A model generated the notes under the pieces. That model searched no databases. It was not told the origin of the DNA and worked only from the letters and a program-made list of their open reading frames with translations. A DNA stretch of 64,000 nucleotides from assembly GCF_022669015.1 (NCBI RefSeq), contig NZ_JAKKSL010000005.1, positions 1 to 64,000 on the forward strand, in the 5' to 3' direction. Below are positions 51,801 to 60,651 of the stretch, piece by piece (position 1 is the first letter of the stretch; every line of letters begins with the position of its first letter). The position numbers and the translations under genes are program-made. The DNA comes from Colwellia maritima (lineage in GTDB: Bacteria > Pseudomonadota > Gammaproteobacteria > Enterobacterales > Alteromonadaceae).

Positions 51801-52152
51801 TGTAAATAGACCATCGACTTTTATTGTAAAAGAAACACCGAAAGGTATGCAGTTAACGGTTGCTGATCCTGATTTAAATATTTATGACGGCCAAGACGAT
51901 TTAATGCCTGATGGCAGTCGCGCCGAGTTATCTATTTATAATCGCGAATGGTTTTTCTGGCCAAGCCGAACCACTCAAGTTCGTCTTACACTTACTGGTG
52001 AATGGAAAATTGGAGAACAGCTCAAAGAAATTACAACGGTTAGTCAAAAGAAAGCAAAAATTATCAAAGCAAACTCGGCTGAAACAATTATCGAATTTGA
52101 GTGTAAAGATGGTTTAAGTGCTGAAGTTTTATTGTCTAAGGTTGCCCATTAA
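48880..52152 (+). CDS. Chondroitinase ABC-like polysaccharide lyase, family PL8
   Basis: Secreted lyase of 1090 residues (signal peptide to about residue 23) that should cleave hexosaminidic bonds next to uronate by beta-elimination. The layout follows Proteus chondroitinase ABC: N-terminal beta-sandwich (IPNYWSATGEDLRLD.., GFFMWIYNE), alpha/alpha toroid (about 215-600), central beta-sandwich and C-terminal domain. Catalytic positions are kept: His507 and Tyr514 in HHGGHSQGY, Arg570 in TNTRF and Glu669 in YPYESWG. GWDWHRWPG and LWLVDSRNTGYY also match. The frame is fully intact. Chondroitin, dermatan, hyaluronan or a related marine glycan are possible substrates. Confidence 0.85.
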   Translation: MKRIFNRLVWFILAVGITATAAAKTESEDIVEYPIKVMESFEEGIPNYWSATGEDLRLDSKRMKHGKYSLKWDWKGNDAITVNTPIGYRKPKDLSQVPSTGRFKYLKAGHSTYDAKKVLETPRGFFMWIYNEKATTQRLSVEFGRGSTGRANNVDVEFDLHLNFTGRTVAINYDRGDMQGVPHPDMDTLTIRAPSTGKGTFYLDTIGLSVPMNPKTVGPNPQLPNLDPHERLVSNYDHKMMMFHGYKPSFQLKELTKSRLVQVNALTQKTEEFIFPHYERKALAKKSISSITKKFNAFEIKREGDQIFGKPLVKTSLLPEFFVETGLGKKLNESVMEWRDFNNLLLAIAKHHTASVSQKDKAKLEQMFIDLFDYGIDQGFAEGAGLGRVHHYAYEIREIGPAFLLMRDVLARHNRLDQAIATMKWFYGFGQVYREDVVYGVEGRKAADADDTQGFLLPRLYMALAMENSPEKIRDLEHYSSYFSNITTAYAPALDEVFKPDGLTFHHGGHSQGYGGRAVKAAAAVLYLLNDTPFEAKEAAFWRMRKITNTLFDTLFTKDYVGGKAFTNTRFTNYKLAPSMFDLPALIALSAPTFDTEMAGLYQNLYNNKKSTNSFDKYWLNKLKQAGDIGDYNYARSRVLPYSALATLRDNDNWMATVRGHSKYVYPYESWGWFAYPTFIGYGYLDVSYPDHLDSTQADNKSTWHAGYDWHRWPGVTSVNVPYDQIQTQPGQVKDEGGEYPFSDQAFVGGAESTQGNAVFTFPFKGHDMFGLQGFTGIKSYFLFEDFIVAIGSDITSDIAQHAVETTILQNPFLKGNSKGKNKGKLTSNLLDEKTFPYTKAISNSEPLWLVDSRNTGYYIPQIPNGTQLVMQRAEQANPDYKNIETVKGNFTTLLFDHGVKPSKANYEYVVMPSSTDAEMKGFAKAMQDKNNELPYRVLQQDKNAHIVESPKSSITAYAVFNEQAKLPNTVVASVNRPSTFIVKETPKGMQLTVADPDLNIYDGQDDLMPDGSRAELSIYNREWFFWPSRTTQVRLTLTGEWKIGEQLKEITTVSQKKAKIIKANSAETIIEFECKDGLSAEVLLSKVAH

Positions 52153-52187
52153 ATAAATTAACATTTCACCCACCAACGATAATCTAT

Positions 52188-52224
52188 ATGTCCGTGATGA
52201 ATATCTTCTTCTCATTACGGGCAT
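52188..52224 (+). promoter_or_regulatory. Intercistronic hairpin after the PL8 lyase gene
   Basis: ATGTCCGTGATGA (52188-52200) pairs with TCATTACGGGCAT (52212-52224): 13 pairs as RNA, two of them G-U, with an 11-base loop and no T run. It may be a weak terminator or a processing site before the beta-helix gene. Confidence 0.55.
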
Positions 52225-52247
52225 GAAAATAGACGGGAACACACCAT

Positions 52248-53468
52248 ATGAATATGATCAAATTACTTCTTTTAGTCCTTTCATTAGCACTAACACCTTA
52301 CTTATTTTTTAGTGGAAATGCACACAGTGAAAACGTAGTTAAACAGCATTTAGATAAACATCCATTAGCAAACACACAATTAGGCGATCCAGGTTGGGTG
52401 TTTGATGCCGCTAAAGCGGATCCTCGTTACCCTGATATGGTTGAGTGGGCAAAAGCGGGCGTGAGAGGAGGTATTCCTTTTCGAGATGCTTCCACTATTG
52501 TAAAAACAATTAGCCCAGGTACCGACAACATTCAAGGGGCTATTGATCAAGTAAAAAACGGTGGCGTGATTATTTTAAAATCGGGTACTTATACCCTTAA
52601 TAGCCCTGTGTATTTTAAATCTAATATTATTCTTAGGGGTGAAACTGGTAACCCTAACGATGTGGTTATCAATATTAACTTTCGTCAAACATGGGAAGGT
52701 TGGGCGTCAAAGCGTTATGGTTTAGTGATGCATGACGTTAAAAATGCCTTTGGAATAGAAGATGTCACCTTGTTCTACCTCGTACCAAATTTAGAACCCA
52801 AAGATAATACGGGTTATAGCGATAAGTGGGTTCAAGGGGTTATGAATAATGATGTTGATCGAGACGACTTATACGTAGGTTTAATTAAAATGTCGGGCAC
52901 TACATCTGATTCCTGGGTTGATAATTGTAGATTGTTGGAGTCAGGCACTGATCCAATACTCACTGAAAAAACCACAACGCATTTAACCTTTCGTGACAAT
53001 TTTGTGGATCGAGCTTACAACAAAGGTGGTCGTGGTAATGCCTATTTTGATATGCGAGGCCAATATATTTTAGTAACGGGTAATACTATTAAGCGTATAC
53101 GTCATCTTGCGATTGAAATGGGCGCAAAATACGTGGTGGTAACTAACAACTATATTGAAGTTGATGTTAATTTTCATCAAGGCGATTTAGGCCATAACCT
53201 GGTTGAGAACAATACCATTAGAGTGCCTGAATGGCATAGAGCAGATGCTAATCATAACAATTGGAAAGTTTTTGCAACGGGTAACTCGCGCCAACATCAA
53301 CCGGCGAGCAGTGAAAATATGCTCTATAAAAACATAACAGATTTAAGAGGCGAGGGCGCTAAATATTCTGATCCAAATGTTGTGTATGCTGTATTAAAAT
53401 ATAGCATTGGCGCTTACTCTGAAAAGCCGCCAATTCACGGAACATTTTATGCTATTAAAAAAGAGTAA
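52248..53468 (+). CDS. Secreted right-handed beta-helix protein, putative polysaccharide-active enzyme (copy 1)
   Basis: This 406-residue protein has a signal peptide (IKLLLLVLSLALTPYLF..AHS) and then a pectate-lyase-superfamily helix: TDNIQGAIDQVKNGGVIILKSGTYTLNSPVYFKSN marks the start of the coils, followed by SWVDNCRLLESGTDPIL, HLTFRDNFVDRAYN and YILVTGNTIKRIRHLAIEMG. I cannot place it in a CAZy family. Gene context (PL8, sulfatase, GH105, kduID) suggests it cleaves or modifies the same glycan. A near-identical paralogue lies at 59370. Repeated Asp/Glu/Arg/His in the KGGRGNAYFDMRGQY and NFHQGDLGHN strands are candidate active-site residues. Confidence 0.7.
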   Translation: MNMIKLLLLVLSLALTPYLFFSGNAHSENVVKQHLDKHPLANTQLGDPGWVFDAAKADPRYPDMVEWAKAGVRGGIPFRDASTIVKTISPGTDNIQGAIDQVKNGGVIILKSGTYTLNSPVYFKSNIILRGETGNPNDVVININFRQTWEGWASKRYGLVMHDVKNAFGIEDVTLFYLVPNLEPKDNTGYSDKWVQGVMNNDVDRDDLYVGLIKMSGTTSDSWVDNCRLLESGTDPILTEKTTTHLTFRDNFVDRAYNKGGRGNAYFDMRGQYILVTGNTIKRIRHLAIEMGAKYVVVTNNYIEVDVNFHQGDLGHNLVENNTIRVPEWHRADANHNNWKVFATGNSRQHQPASSENMLYKNITDLRGEGAKYSDPNVVYAVLKYSIGAYSEKPPIHGTFYAIKKE

Positions 53469-53515
53469 GTAGAATAGTTAGCTCAAGTTAATTTCTCCAG
53501 AACCTGAAAATAAAA

Positions 53516-53544
53516 AAAGCAGATACCGAATGAGTATCTGCTTT
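53516..53544. terminator. Terminator between beta-helix and MDR genes
   Basis: AAAGCAGATAC (53516-53526) pairs with GTATCTGCTTT (53534-53544); on the minus strand a run of seven T's follows, so it serves mainly the MDR gene and also the converging operon. Confidence 0.85.
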
Positions 53545-53601
53545 ATCTATTTTAAAATTAAGCCGTTAATGAACTACTGTTATTTCATATGTCTTAGAAA
53601 A

Positions 53602-54728
53602 TTAAGCTTGAGGTTTAATTAAGTACTTCTCACCGGTCGCTTGTTTAGAATACCCTGCCATTGATTGTAATTGTAATACCTCGGCTAATGACACTTCATG
53701 AGTGTAGTGACTAGCAAAGGTTGTAGTAATTTCATCTGCAACACGTTGACGCATTGCCATAACCGTTTTAGTGCCTAATTTTCCTAGCGCATTGAATAAT
53801 AAGAATCCACTAACAGCCCAAGCAAAACCAAAATTACGATTTAAGGTGATAGGTCCGCGATCTAATGCGCCATAAATGTAAACCTGTTTGAAAGTATCAG
53901 AGCCATAAACACTGTGCTCTTTCATATCACGTGCTGCAGCAACTTCCATACAATTAAGAATGTCACTGGTTAATTGACCGCCACCGATAGGATCAAAGGC
54001 AATCGTTGCACCTGTTTCAATAATCGCTGCTGTTAAATCAGCAAGGAAAGATTCACTACTTGAGTTAACCACATATTTTGCGCCCATATCACGTAACAAG
54101 GTTTCTTGTTCAGGTTTGCGTACTATGTTAATTAAATCGATGCCATCAGCAATACAAATACGGTTTAACATTTGACCAAGGTTTGATGCGGCGGCTGCAT
54201 GAATAATCGCTTTATGACCTTCAGCACGCATTGTTTCAACCATTGCTAGGGCTGTAAGTGGGTTAACAAAAGAAGAGGCGCCTTCTTTAGCTGTCGTACC
54301 TTCTTTTAAAACTAAACAGCTCTGCACATTTGCACTTAAATATTGACGATAGGTTCCACCGCCAATCACCGCAACGGTTTTACCCATTAATGCTTGCGCA
54401 GTGGTGACGAACCTGTTGCAACAACGGTTCCGACCCCTTCGTTACCAACAGAAATTGCTTTACCCACACGTGTTTTAACTGCGGGCATAAACTTCACTGG
54501 AACCTCAGCCGTAATCACGGGGTTTTGTTCGGTGCCTGATTGCTTCGCCGTTGTCATATCTGCAGCGCTAAAAAGCACCGCTAAGTCAGACGGGTTTAAT
54601 GGCGCAGCTTCAATGCGAACTACAACTTCATTGACACCAGGTTGTGGCATTTCGATGTTTTGTAGGGCAAGTGTTAGTTTATTGTCTTCGCTGATCGTTG
54701 AGGTGAGTTGTATATTTGTATTTGTCAT
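53602..54728 (-). CDS. Zinc-independent MDR/quinone oxidoreductase family protein (frameshift)
   Basis: Medium-chain dehydrogenase/reductase of about 375 residues. The N-terminal GroES-like part is PQPGVNEVVVRIEAAPLNPSDLAVLFSA and VGNEGVGTVVATG; the C-terminal Rossmann part has IIHAAAASNLGQMLNRIC and FDPIGGGQLTSDIL. Start at 54728 follows GGAGC. An indel near 54397 joins ATGSSP to QALMGKTVAVIGGG. The usual zinc ligands are absent. It is probably controlled by the divergent LysR gene together with the GST gene. Confidence 0.83.
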
Positions 54729-54910
54729 AATTTTTGCTCCTGCAAATAATTTAATTTTTTGAACCAATAACGTTATTATATTGGCTATAATCTGTTCATA
54801 ACTTAATTTAAGCTAAATTAAAGTGAATTAACGTAAACATTGTATTGATCGAATTTATCGCTAAAACTTTTACCTTATAGGGCTTTTACTCATTAGGTGT
54901 TGGTTAGATG

Positions 54911-55597
54911 TTAATTAGGCTTGGTAGCATTCGCTGCTTCAATCAACGCTGTCACCTTTTGCATAAACTCGGGCATATTTGCTTTGCGATCTGCCTCCAC
55001 AGTTTGGGCAATAGTAGATTGACTCAAGGTATCGTTCCACGCCTTCATTCCGGGTATCTCTGCAAGTACATCCCACTCAAGTTGGCTCGAGCCAAAAGCA
55101 CTAACAATAGTATTTACGTAATACACATAAATATCAGCCATAGTAAATTGTTCCCCTGCAACCCAAGGTGAAAACTGACATAAGCGATTTAAGGCGGTAA
55201 CACCACGGGTTAATACTTGGCGAGCTTCAGCTTTAATTGATTCGGGAACTTCAGTCCCTGAAAAAACATAAGGTATAAATCGTCTACTTGGCAGTTCAAA
55301 ATAAAGTTCTGCTACTTTCATTATTTGACGAACTACTGCACGTTCTCCTGCATTTTCAGGATATAGCGGAGTGGTAGGATAAGTCTCTTCGATAAAGTCG
55401 CAAATAACACTCGACTCTGAAAGGTAAAGACCTTCAGCCGTTTTAATAACAGGTACTTTGCCTACGGGGCTGATCGCCAGTAACTCATCACTACCACTAT
55501 AAAGAAGGTTTTCTTGAAAGGGCAGCTCTTTATATAAAAGTACATGCTTTACTAGGTTGTAATAGTTGCTAGCGGCAAATCCGTATAAAGTAATCAT
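54911..55597 (-). CDS. Glutathione S-transferase family protein
   Basis: This 228-residue protein has an N-terminal thioredoxin-like domain (ITLYGFAASNYYNLVKHVLLYKELPFQE, GKVPVIKTAEGLYLSESSVICDFIEE, with the glutathione-binding ES pair) and a helical C-terminal domain (FTMADIYVYY as N-capping box region). The substrate is unknown. It is on the same strand as the MDR gene, 180 bp upstream of it, and divergent from LysR, suggesting a small electrophile or quinone stress group inserted in the carbohydrate locus. Confidence 0.88.
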   Translation of the reverse strand: MITLYGFAASNYYNLVKHVLLYKELPFQENLLYSGSDELLAISPVGKVPVIKTAEGLYLSESSVICDFIEETYPTTPLYPENAGERAVVRQIMKVAELYFELPSRRFIPYVFSGTEVPESIKAEARQVLTRGVTALNRLCQFSPWVAGEQFTMADIYVYYVNTIVSAFGSSQLEWDVLAEIPGMKAWNDTLSQSTIAQTVEADRKANMPEFMQKVTALIEAANATKPN

Positions 55598-55804
55598 AAA
55601 TCAGTTTCCCATCATAAACGTGAAGGTTGTTTTTTCTTGCAATGTTTAAGCTAACGCTATTATTACTTGTTTTAATAGTGTTATATATAAGGAAAAATGC
55701 GAATCACTATTGCTTTTATGACAATAATAAGGTGAAAATAAATAAAAATACTCAGTTATTAATTCACGAGTACATTTTTATTAACTATTTAATGGAGAAG
55801 TTAG

Positions 55805-56716
55805 TTGGATCAACTAAGGGCAATACGATATTTCAGTAAAGTAGTCGAAACTAGCAGCTTTACTAAAGCGGCTAGTGCTTTTAATGTGCCACCATCCTCG
55901 TTATCAAGACGTGTTGCTGATTTAGAAAAAAGTTTAGGCGCAACGTTATTAAAGCGTTCGACCCGCATTGTTAAACTGACAGAAGTGGGACAAATTTATT
56001 ATGATGATGTACAGAAAATACTGAATCAACTAGAACAAAGTAATGAAACGGTCCGCAGTTATCAAACAACACCCATGGGGCGTTTACGCATCAGTTCAAT
56101 GGTAGGATTTGGTGACAAAATATTACTGCCTTTGTTAGATGAATTCAGCGCCCAATATCCAGAAATTGTATTAGACGTTAGCTTAAGTGATGAATTGTCT
56201 ACACTCGGACGTGATGATGTCGACATTGCTATTCGCGGCGGTTATGCGCCTAATGAACGTGTGTTAGCAATAAGACTCATGGATAATGGCTTTATTCCAG
56301 TCGCCTCACCAAGTTATTTAGAAAAACACGGTGTGCCTAACAATGCGATGGAGCTAAAGCAACATAATGGTCTTTATTTTAAAGCGCCAACAGGACCAAC
56401 ACCTTGGTTATGCCATATGAACGGGCAATGGCATGATGTATCAGGGCCTGCTGTTGCTATTTCAAATAACGGACCCTGGCTAGCAAAAAAAGCTTGTAAC
56501 GGTGAAGGTATATTAATGTCTACTCGATGGGCGTTAGCTTCCTATCTAGAGTCAGGCAGGTTACAAGAACTTAAATTTGAGCATGAATTAGCGATAACTC
56601 AACATGCTAATATGGCTGTTTATTTGCTGTACCAGAAACAGCGCTATTTAGTACCGAAAGTAAAAGCCGCGGTAGACTTTTTAGTTGAAAAAATCAAAGT
56701 AACCAAAGAAGTTTAG
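55805..56716 (+). CDS. LysR-family transcriptional regulator
   Basis: This 303-residue protein starts at a TTG with AATGGAGAAG 5-12 bp upstream. The helix-turn-helix is LRAIRYFSKVVETSSFTKAASAFNVPPSSLSRRVADLEKSLG, of the DNA-binding type seen in CrgA/DsdC-like regulators; the C-terminal substrate-binding domain begins MGRLRISSMVGFGDKILLPLL. It is divergent from the GST and MDR genes, the usual arrangement for a LysR target. The inducer is unknown. The alternative overlapping frame from 55627 is not coding. Confidence 0.88.
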   Translation: MDQLRAIRYFSKVVETSSFTKAASAFNVPPSSLSRRVADLEKSLGATLLKRSTRIVKLTEVGQIYYDDVQKILNQLEQSNETVRSYQTTPMGRLRISSMVGFGDKILLPLLDEFSAQYPEIVLDVSLSDELSTLGRDDVDIAIRGGYAPNERVLAIRLMDNGFIPVASPSYLEKHGVPNNAMELKQHNGLYFKAPTGPTPWLCHMNGQWHDVSGPAVAISNNGPWLAKKACNGEGILMSTRWALASYLESGRLQELKFEHELAITQHANMAVYLLYQKQRYLVPKVKAAVDFLVEKIKVTKEV

Positions 56717-56861
56717 GGAAGCGCTACAGCATTAAGCGGTAACGCATGAATAGGTAATATACTTAGCGTGTTTATTTTATGTTCTACCTATCGTTGACTC
56801 TATTTGTAACTAGCGCTACAACATAAAGCTGCAATGCTAGTTCACTCTAATTAAAACTAAG

Positions 56862-58517
56862 TTAGCTGTTTGGGTAACTAATCAACTGTGGATGCTTGTG
56901 TTGCTCAGCCCAACCGTCTTGCGCTTCGGTTAGCCAGTAACCCAACTGTTCTTTAAGAAATGTGTAGTCTTGATCTGGAATGTCGTTTGGCAATAAGTTT
57001 TTCAATTGGTAAGGATCTTCAATGTTGTCGTACAGTTCTGTTTCACCTGTTTTGATCACTACATAACTGTAGCGGTCAGTACGTACACCTTTTCGGCTCA
57101 TATTCATGTATAAGGCAGAGGCAGGCTTTTGATTATACTGCCCTGTTTTAACACCTGTTGAATAATCGGTCCCTGCTACCGTTTTTGGAATTTGATCAGC
57201 TAAGCCCATTAAAGCGAGTAGGGTAGGCATAATGTCTACTGTGCTTAACATTAAGTCATCAGTTCTGTGTGCAATACTCGGTGCTTTTAGGATGAATGGC
57301 ACACGAAAACTTTCTTCATAAATATAGTTTTTTGCCATTAAACTTTGGCTGCCCATCATTTCACCATGGTCAGTTGTATATACTATAATGGTATTTTCAG
57401 CTTCTCCGGCAGCTTCTAATGCTTGTAATACTTTGGCTACTTGTTGATCGACCGCGGTAACATGGGATAGATAAATAGGCACGGCTGTTTCAGCTTGTGG
57501 TGTGTTGGCAATCGCTCTAGAATCACCATTCCATGGTAGAACACTACTTGATTTATTTGCTTTAACATTATCTCGAATTAATAACTCATCTGCAGGTAAA
57601 CCTTTATAGTACTGCTCATAAACTGAGACTTTAGTATCCTCAATACTTGAATAAGGATTATGAGGAGGATTTGGCGCCCAAACTATACTGAATGGTTTGT
57701 TAGGATCACGTTCACCATTCTCGTTTTTTAAGTATTTAACAATAACATCGGCTTCAACATCTACAGAAAATTGATGAGGACTATGAAAGTCACCATCTTT
57801 ATGACCACCTACCAGTTCAGGCTCAGAAGAGTAAGTTTTATTATCGTTATGCACATCGCCAATAGACTGGAACCAATATTCGTTGCCACGTCGGCCAATA
57901 CCTGGGGGAATATAATTATCAAATGGGTTGGGGACAAAACCTCCGGGCGCTTGTTCACTGCCGACATAATTTCCGTCTTTATCAAACACTTTATTAATAC
58001 GTTGCCAATGTACTTTACCAACATAAGCGGTGTCGTAACCCGCTTCATTTAGTACATCAGTAAAGGTGGTAATATCTTCGCGTAAACCTTGGCTGCGATT
58101 TACTTTGGTATTCAAATCTTCAACACCATTTTGGCTTGGCCACATGCCTGACATCAACATCGCCCGATGTGGACTACAAACAGGATGATTACTCACCACT
58201 TGGGTAAATACCACGCTCTCTTTAGCTAATTGATCAATTGCCGGCGTATAAACCGGATCGCCTTTAGTGCGTAATACTTTGTCATAACCCGATTGCTGCC
58301 ATAATCCCATGGAATAGAGACGTAACTGGTCTGGGAAAATATAAAGTAGGTTAGGCTTTTTCTTCACTTGTGTACTGGCTTGTACATCGGCTGTTTTTTC
58401 TTGTTTCATCTCTGCTTCTTTTGAGCAACCTGTTATAACTAAGGGACTTAAAGATAATGCAAGGGTGAGCCGGTACATGCTCCAGTTACGTTTATTTCGA
58501 CTTGTGATGCTAATCAT
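56862..58517 (-). CDS. Lipoprotein sulfatase, family S1
   Basis: This 551-residue type I sulfatase has a lipoprotein signal (LVITGC, Cys about residue 31), so it is membrane-anchored in the periplasm or on the surface. The formylglycine motif is NHPVCSPHRAMLMSG (C-x-P-x-R), metal ligands are in LLYIFPDQLR and IVYTTDHGEMMG, and YVGKVHW carries the active-site Lys. A separate anaerobic or FGE-type maturase must activate it; none is in the window. Position next to beta-helix and PL8 genes suggests removal of sulfate esters from the same glycan. Confidence 0.92.
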   Translation of the reverse strand: MISITSRNKRNWSMYRLTLALSLSPLVITGCSKEAEMKQEKTADVQASTQVKKKPNLLYIFPDQLRLYSMGLWQQSGYDKVLRTKGDPVYTPAIDQLAKESVVFTQVVSNHPVCSPHRAMLMSGMWPSQNGVEDLNTKVNRSQGLREDITTFTDVLNEAGYDTAYVGKVHWQRINKVFDKDGNYVGSEQAPGGFVPNPFDNYIPPGIGRRGNEYWFQSIGDVHNDNKTYSSEPELVGGHKDGDFHSPHQFSVDVEADVIVKYLKNENGERDPNKPFSIVWAPNPPHNPYSSIEDTKVSVYEQYYKGLPADELLIRDNVKANKSSSVLPWNGDSRAIANTPQAETAVPIYLSHVTAVDQQVAKVLQALEAAGEAENTIIVYTTDHGEMMGSQSLMAKNYIYEESFRVPFILKAPSIAHRTDDLMLSTVDIMPTLLALMGLADQIPKTVAGTDYSTGVKTGQYNQKPASALYMNMSRKGVRTDRYSYVVIKTGETELYDNIEDPYQLKNLLPNDIPDQDYTFLKEQLGYWLTEAQDGWAEQHKHPQLISYPNS

Positions 58518-58556
58518 TCTGGTTTCCTATCTTAAATTTTATAACAAATCATTGTT

Positions 58557-58988
58557 TTAGTTAAGGCTTACTTGCGTACTTGATTGCTTAACCGTTTGAT
58601 CTTTTAATTCGCTTACACGGAAATTTTTAAATAAAGAACTGCGGGTATACATCAAACGAAGACCAATAGGGCCTTCTTCAATGCTTGGGAGGCTTGAGCC
58701 ATCAAAATAGAATGTTTTGCTTTGTTCGGGATTAACCACATGAAAATAAACATCAGTCCCTTTTTTTATGTAAGTAATATGATGTAAAACTCCGGGGTTA
58801 AAAAAATCGGTTTTGGCAAATCTTGGTCCAAAACCGGTACGAGGGAAGCTATTTTTATCTTGTGGCATATAGTGGCGTGATTTTAAATAATCAGCAGACT
58901 CATCATTATTATCAACCTCAAATGCAGTGGCACAAAATAACAAACTGGCTAACAGAAAAATGAAGCTGATCGTTATATTTTCTTTCAT
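58557..58988 (-). CDS. DUF1961 family protein, short form
   Basis: This 143-residue protein has a signal peptide (ITISFIFLLASLLFCATA) followed by the C-terminal half of DUF1961: HYMPQDKNSFPRTGFGPRFAKTDFF, PGVLHHITYIKKGTDVYFHVVN and EEGPIGLRLMYTRSSLFKNFRVSEL. Members I know are over 200 residues and have a further N-terminal beta-sandwich part, so this copy seems to have lost an internal segment. The family is lectin-like and occurs in polysaccharide loci. It lies 40 bp upstream of the sulfatase gene, probably as an operon. Confidence 0.65.
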   Translation of the reverse strand: MKENITISFIFLLASLLFCATAFEVDNNDESADYLKSRHYMPQDKNSFPRTGFGPRFAKTDFFNPGVLHHITYIKKGTDVYFHVVNPEQSKTFYFDGSSLPSIEEGPIGLRLMYTRSSLFKNFRVSELKDQTVKQSSTQVSLN

Positions 58989-59369
58989 TGTGACCTCATG
59001 GTTAAGTCATTAGGTTACTGTTTAGGTAGTACTTTAATCTTATTAATTGAGTTGACACTCGTATGTTATCATATAAGATTACTTGTTTTATGCTAAAATA
59101 TAAATACTTGTTAGTCATTTAATTAAAGGGATGTGTAAATTTTAGTCATTGCCAAATTGAAAGGTATTTAATTACTTGCTTCACTCATTAGATAGGGGCA
59201 GGCAAAAGAGTAGTAAAATATCCATTGGGTTAATCTAAATTTATACATTTTTAAAATTCCCTAGGTAAGTTGTTGGCATTATTAGATAAATAGCATTTAA
59301 AACATAAGTCTGTGCCTATATTGGCGCTGTGCTTTATTCACTTAAAATATAGATAGGAAGAAACGAGAG
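58989..59369. promoter_or_regulatory. Divergent promoter region with operator candidate
   Basis: This AT-rich spacer separates the DUF1961-sulfatase unit from the second beta-helix gene. It contains TATGTTATCATA at 59062-59073, the exact reverse complement of TATGATAACATA at 62145-62156 in the GH105/kduD divergent spacer. I see no gene in it. Confidence 0.5.
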
Positions 59370-60555
59370 ATGCAAGTTTTTAAATTACTCATTCCAATAC
59401 TGGTACTTAATTTGTCATTTGGTGTTAATGCACAAAATGAAAATGATCAATTAACTGATATTCGTTACGGTGACCCCGGTTTAGTGCTTGATGAGTCTAA
59501 GGTCGATCCTCGCTATCCAGATATAGTTGAATGGGCAAAAGCCGGTGTCAGAGGTGGTATTCCTTTTCGAGAGACAACACCTATTGTAAAAACAATTAAG
59601 CCGGGAACAGACAACATTCAAGGGGCTATTGATCAAGTAAAAAACGGTGGCGTGATTATTTTAAAATCGGGTACTTATACCCTTAATCAGCCTGTGTATC
59701 TAAAATCAAATATTATTCTGCGCGGCGAAACGGGTGATCCTAAAGATGTGGTGATTAATATTAACTTTCGTCAAAAATGGGAAGGTTGGGCGTCAAAACG
59801 TTATGGTTTAGTGATGCATGACGTTAAAAATGCTTTGGAATAGAAGATGTAACCTTGTTTTACCTTGTACCTAATTTAGAACCCACAGATAATACAGGTT
59901 ATAGCGATAAGTGGGTTCAAGGGGTTATGAATAACGATGTTGACCGAGATGACTTATACGTAGGTTTAATCAAAATGTCGGGCACTACATCTGATTCTTG
60001 GGTTGATAATTGTAGATTGTTGGAGTCAGGCACTGATCCAATACTCACTGAAAAAACAACAACGCATTTAACCTTTCGTGACAATTTTGTTGACCGAGCC
60101 TACAACAAAGGTGGTCGTGGTAATGCCTATTTTGATATGCGAGGCCAATATATTTTAGTAACTGGCAATATCATTAAACGCATACGTCATCTTGCGATTG
60201 AAATGGGCGCAAAATATGTGGTGGTAACTAACAACCATATTGAAGTTGATGTTAATTTTCATCAAGGTGATTTAGGCCATAATTTGGTTGAGAACAATAC
60301 TATTCGTATTCCTGAGTGGCATAGACATAATGAAAGTCATAATGGATGGGCTGTTTTTGCTGCGGGTAATGCGAGTATTCATTCACCAACAGGTGATGCA
60401 AATATGCTGTATAAAAATATCAGTGACTTAAGAAATACAGGACCTAAATACGATAACCCAAATACGGTTTATACTATTCTAAAATATAATATTGGTGCTT
60501 ATTCTGAACACCCCCGCTTCATGGAACACTCTATGCTATTGAGAAACAGAAATAA
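59370..60555 (+). CDS. Secreted right-handed beta-helix protein (copy 2; two frameshifts)
   Basis: Paralogue of the protein at 52248, about 90% identical over the helix with long stretches of identical DNA (for example 78 identical bases, 59610-59687 versus 52524-52601). The signal peptide (LLIPILVLNLSFGVNA) and N-terminus differ, and the last coils are diverged (EWHRHNESHNGWAVFAAGN). A one-base loss near 59834 turns NAFGIED into NALE-stop, and a second indel near 60515 hides the natural end LHGTLYAIEKQK with TAA at 60553. The same function as copy 1 is expected; no family assignment is possible. Confidence 0.72.
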
Positions 60556-60607
60556 TAATCTGAAAAAATGCTCATATTGTAGCCTTATGGAATAAAACAA
60601 TATTGGA

Positions 60608-60632
60608 GGATAGCTGAACTGCACAGCTATCC
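60608..60632. terminator. Hairpin between beta-helix copy 2 and GH105 genes
   Basis: GGATAGCTG (60608-60616) pairs with CAGCTATCC (60624-60632) over a seven-base loop. It lies between convergent genes; neither strand has a strong T run. Confidence 0.6.
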
Positions 60633-60651
60633 AACTATAAAAATGTACGTG

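Noticed and set aside
55627..55839. 70-residue frame before LysR
   Set aside because: It overlaps the LysR start in another frame and consists of AT-rich intergenic sequence.
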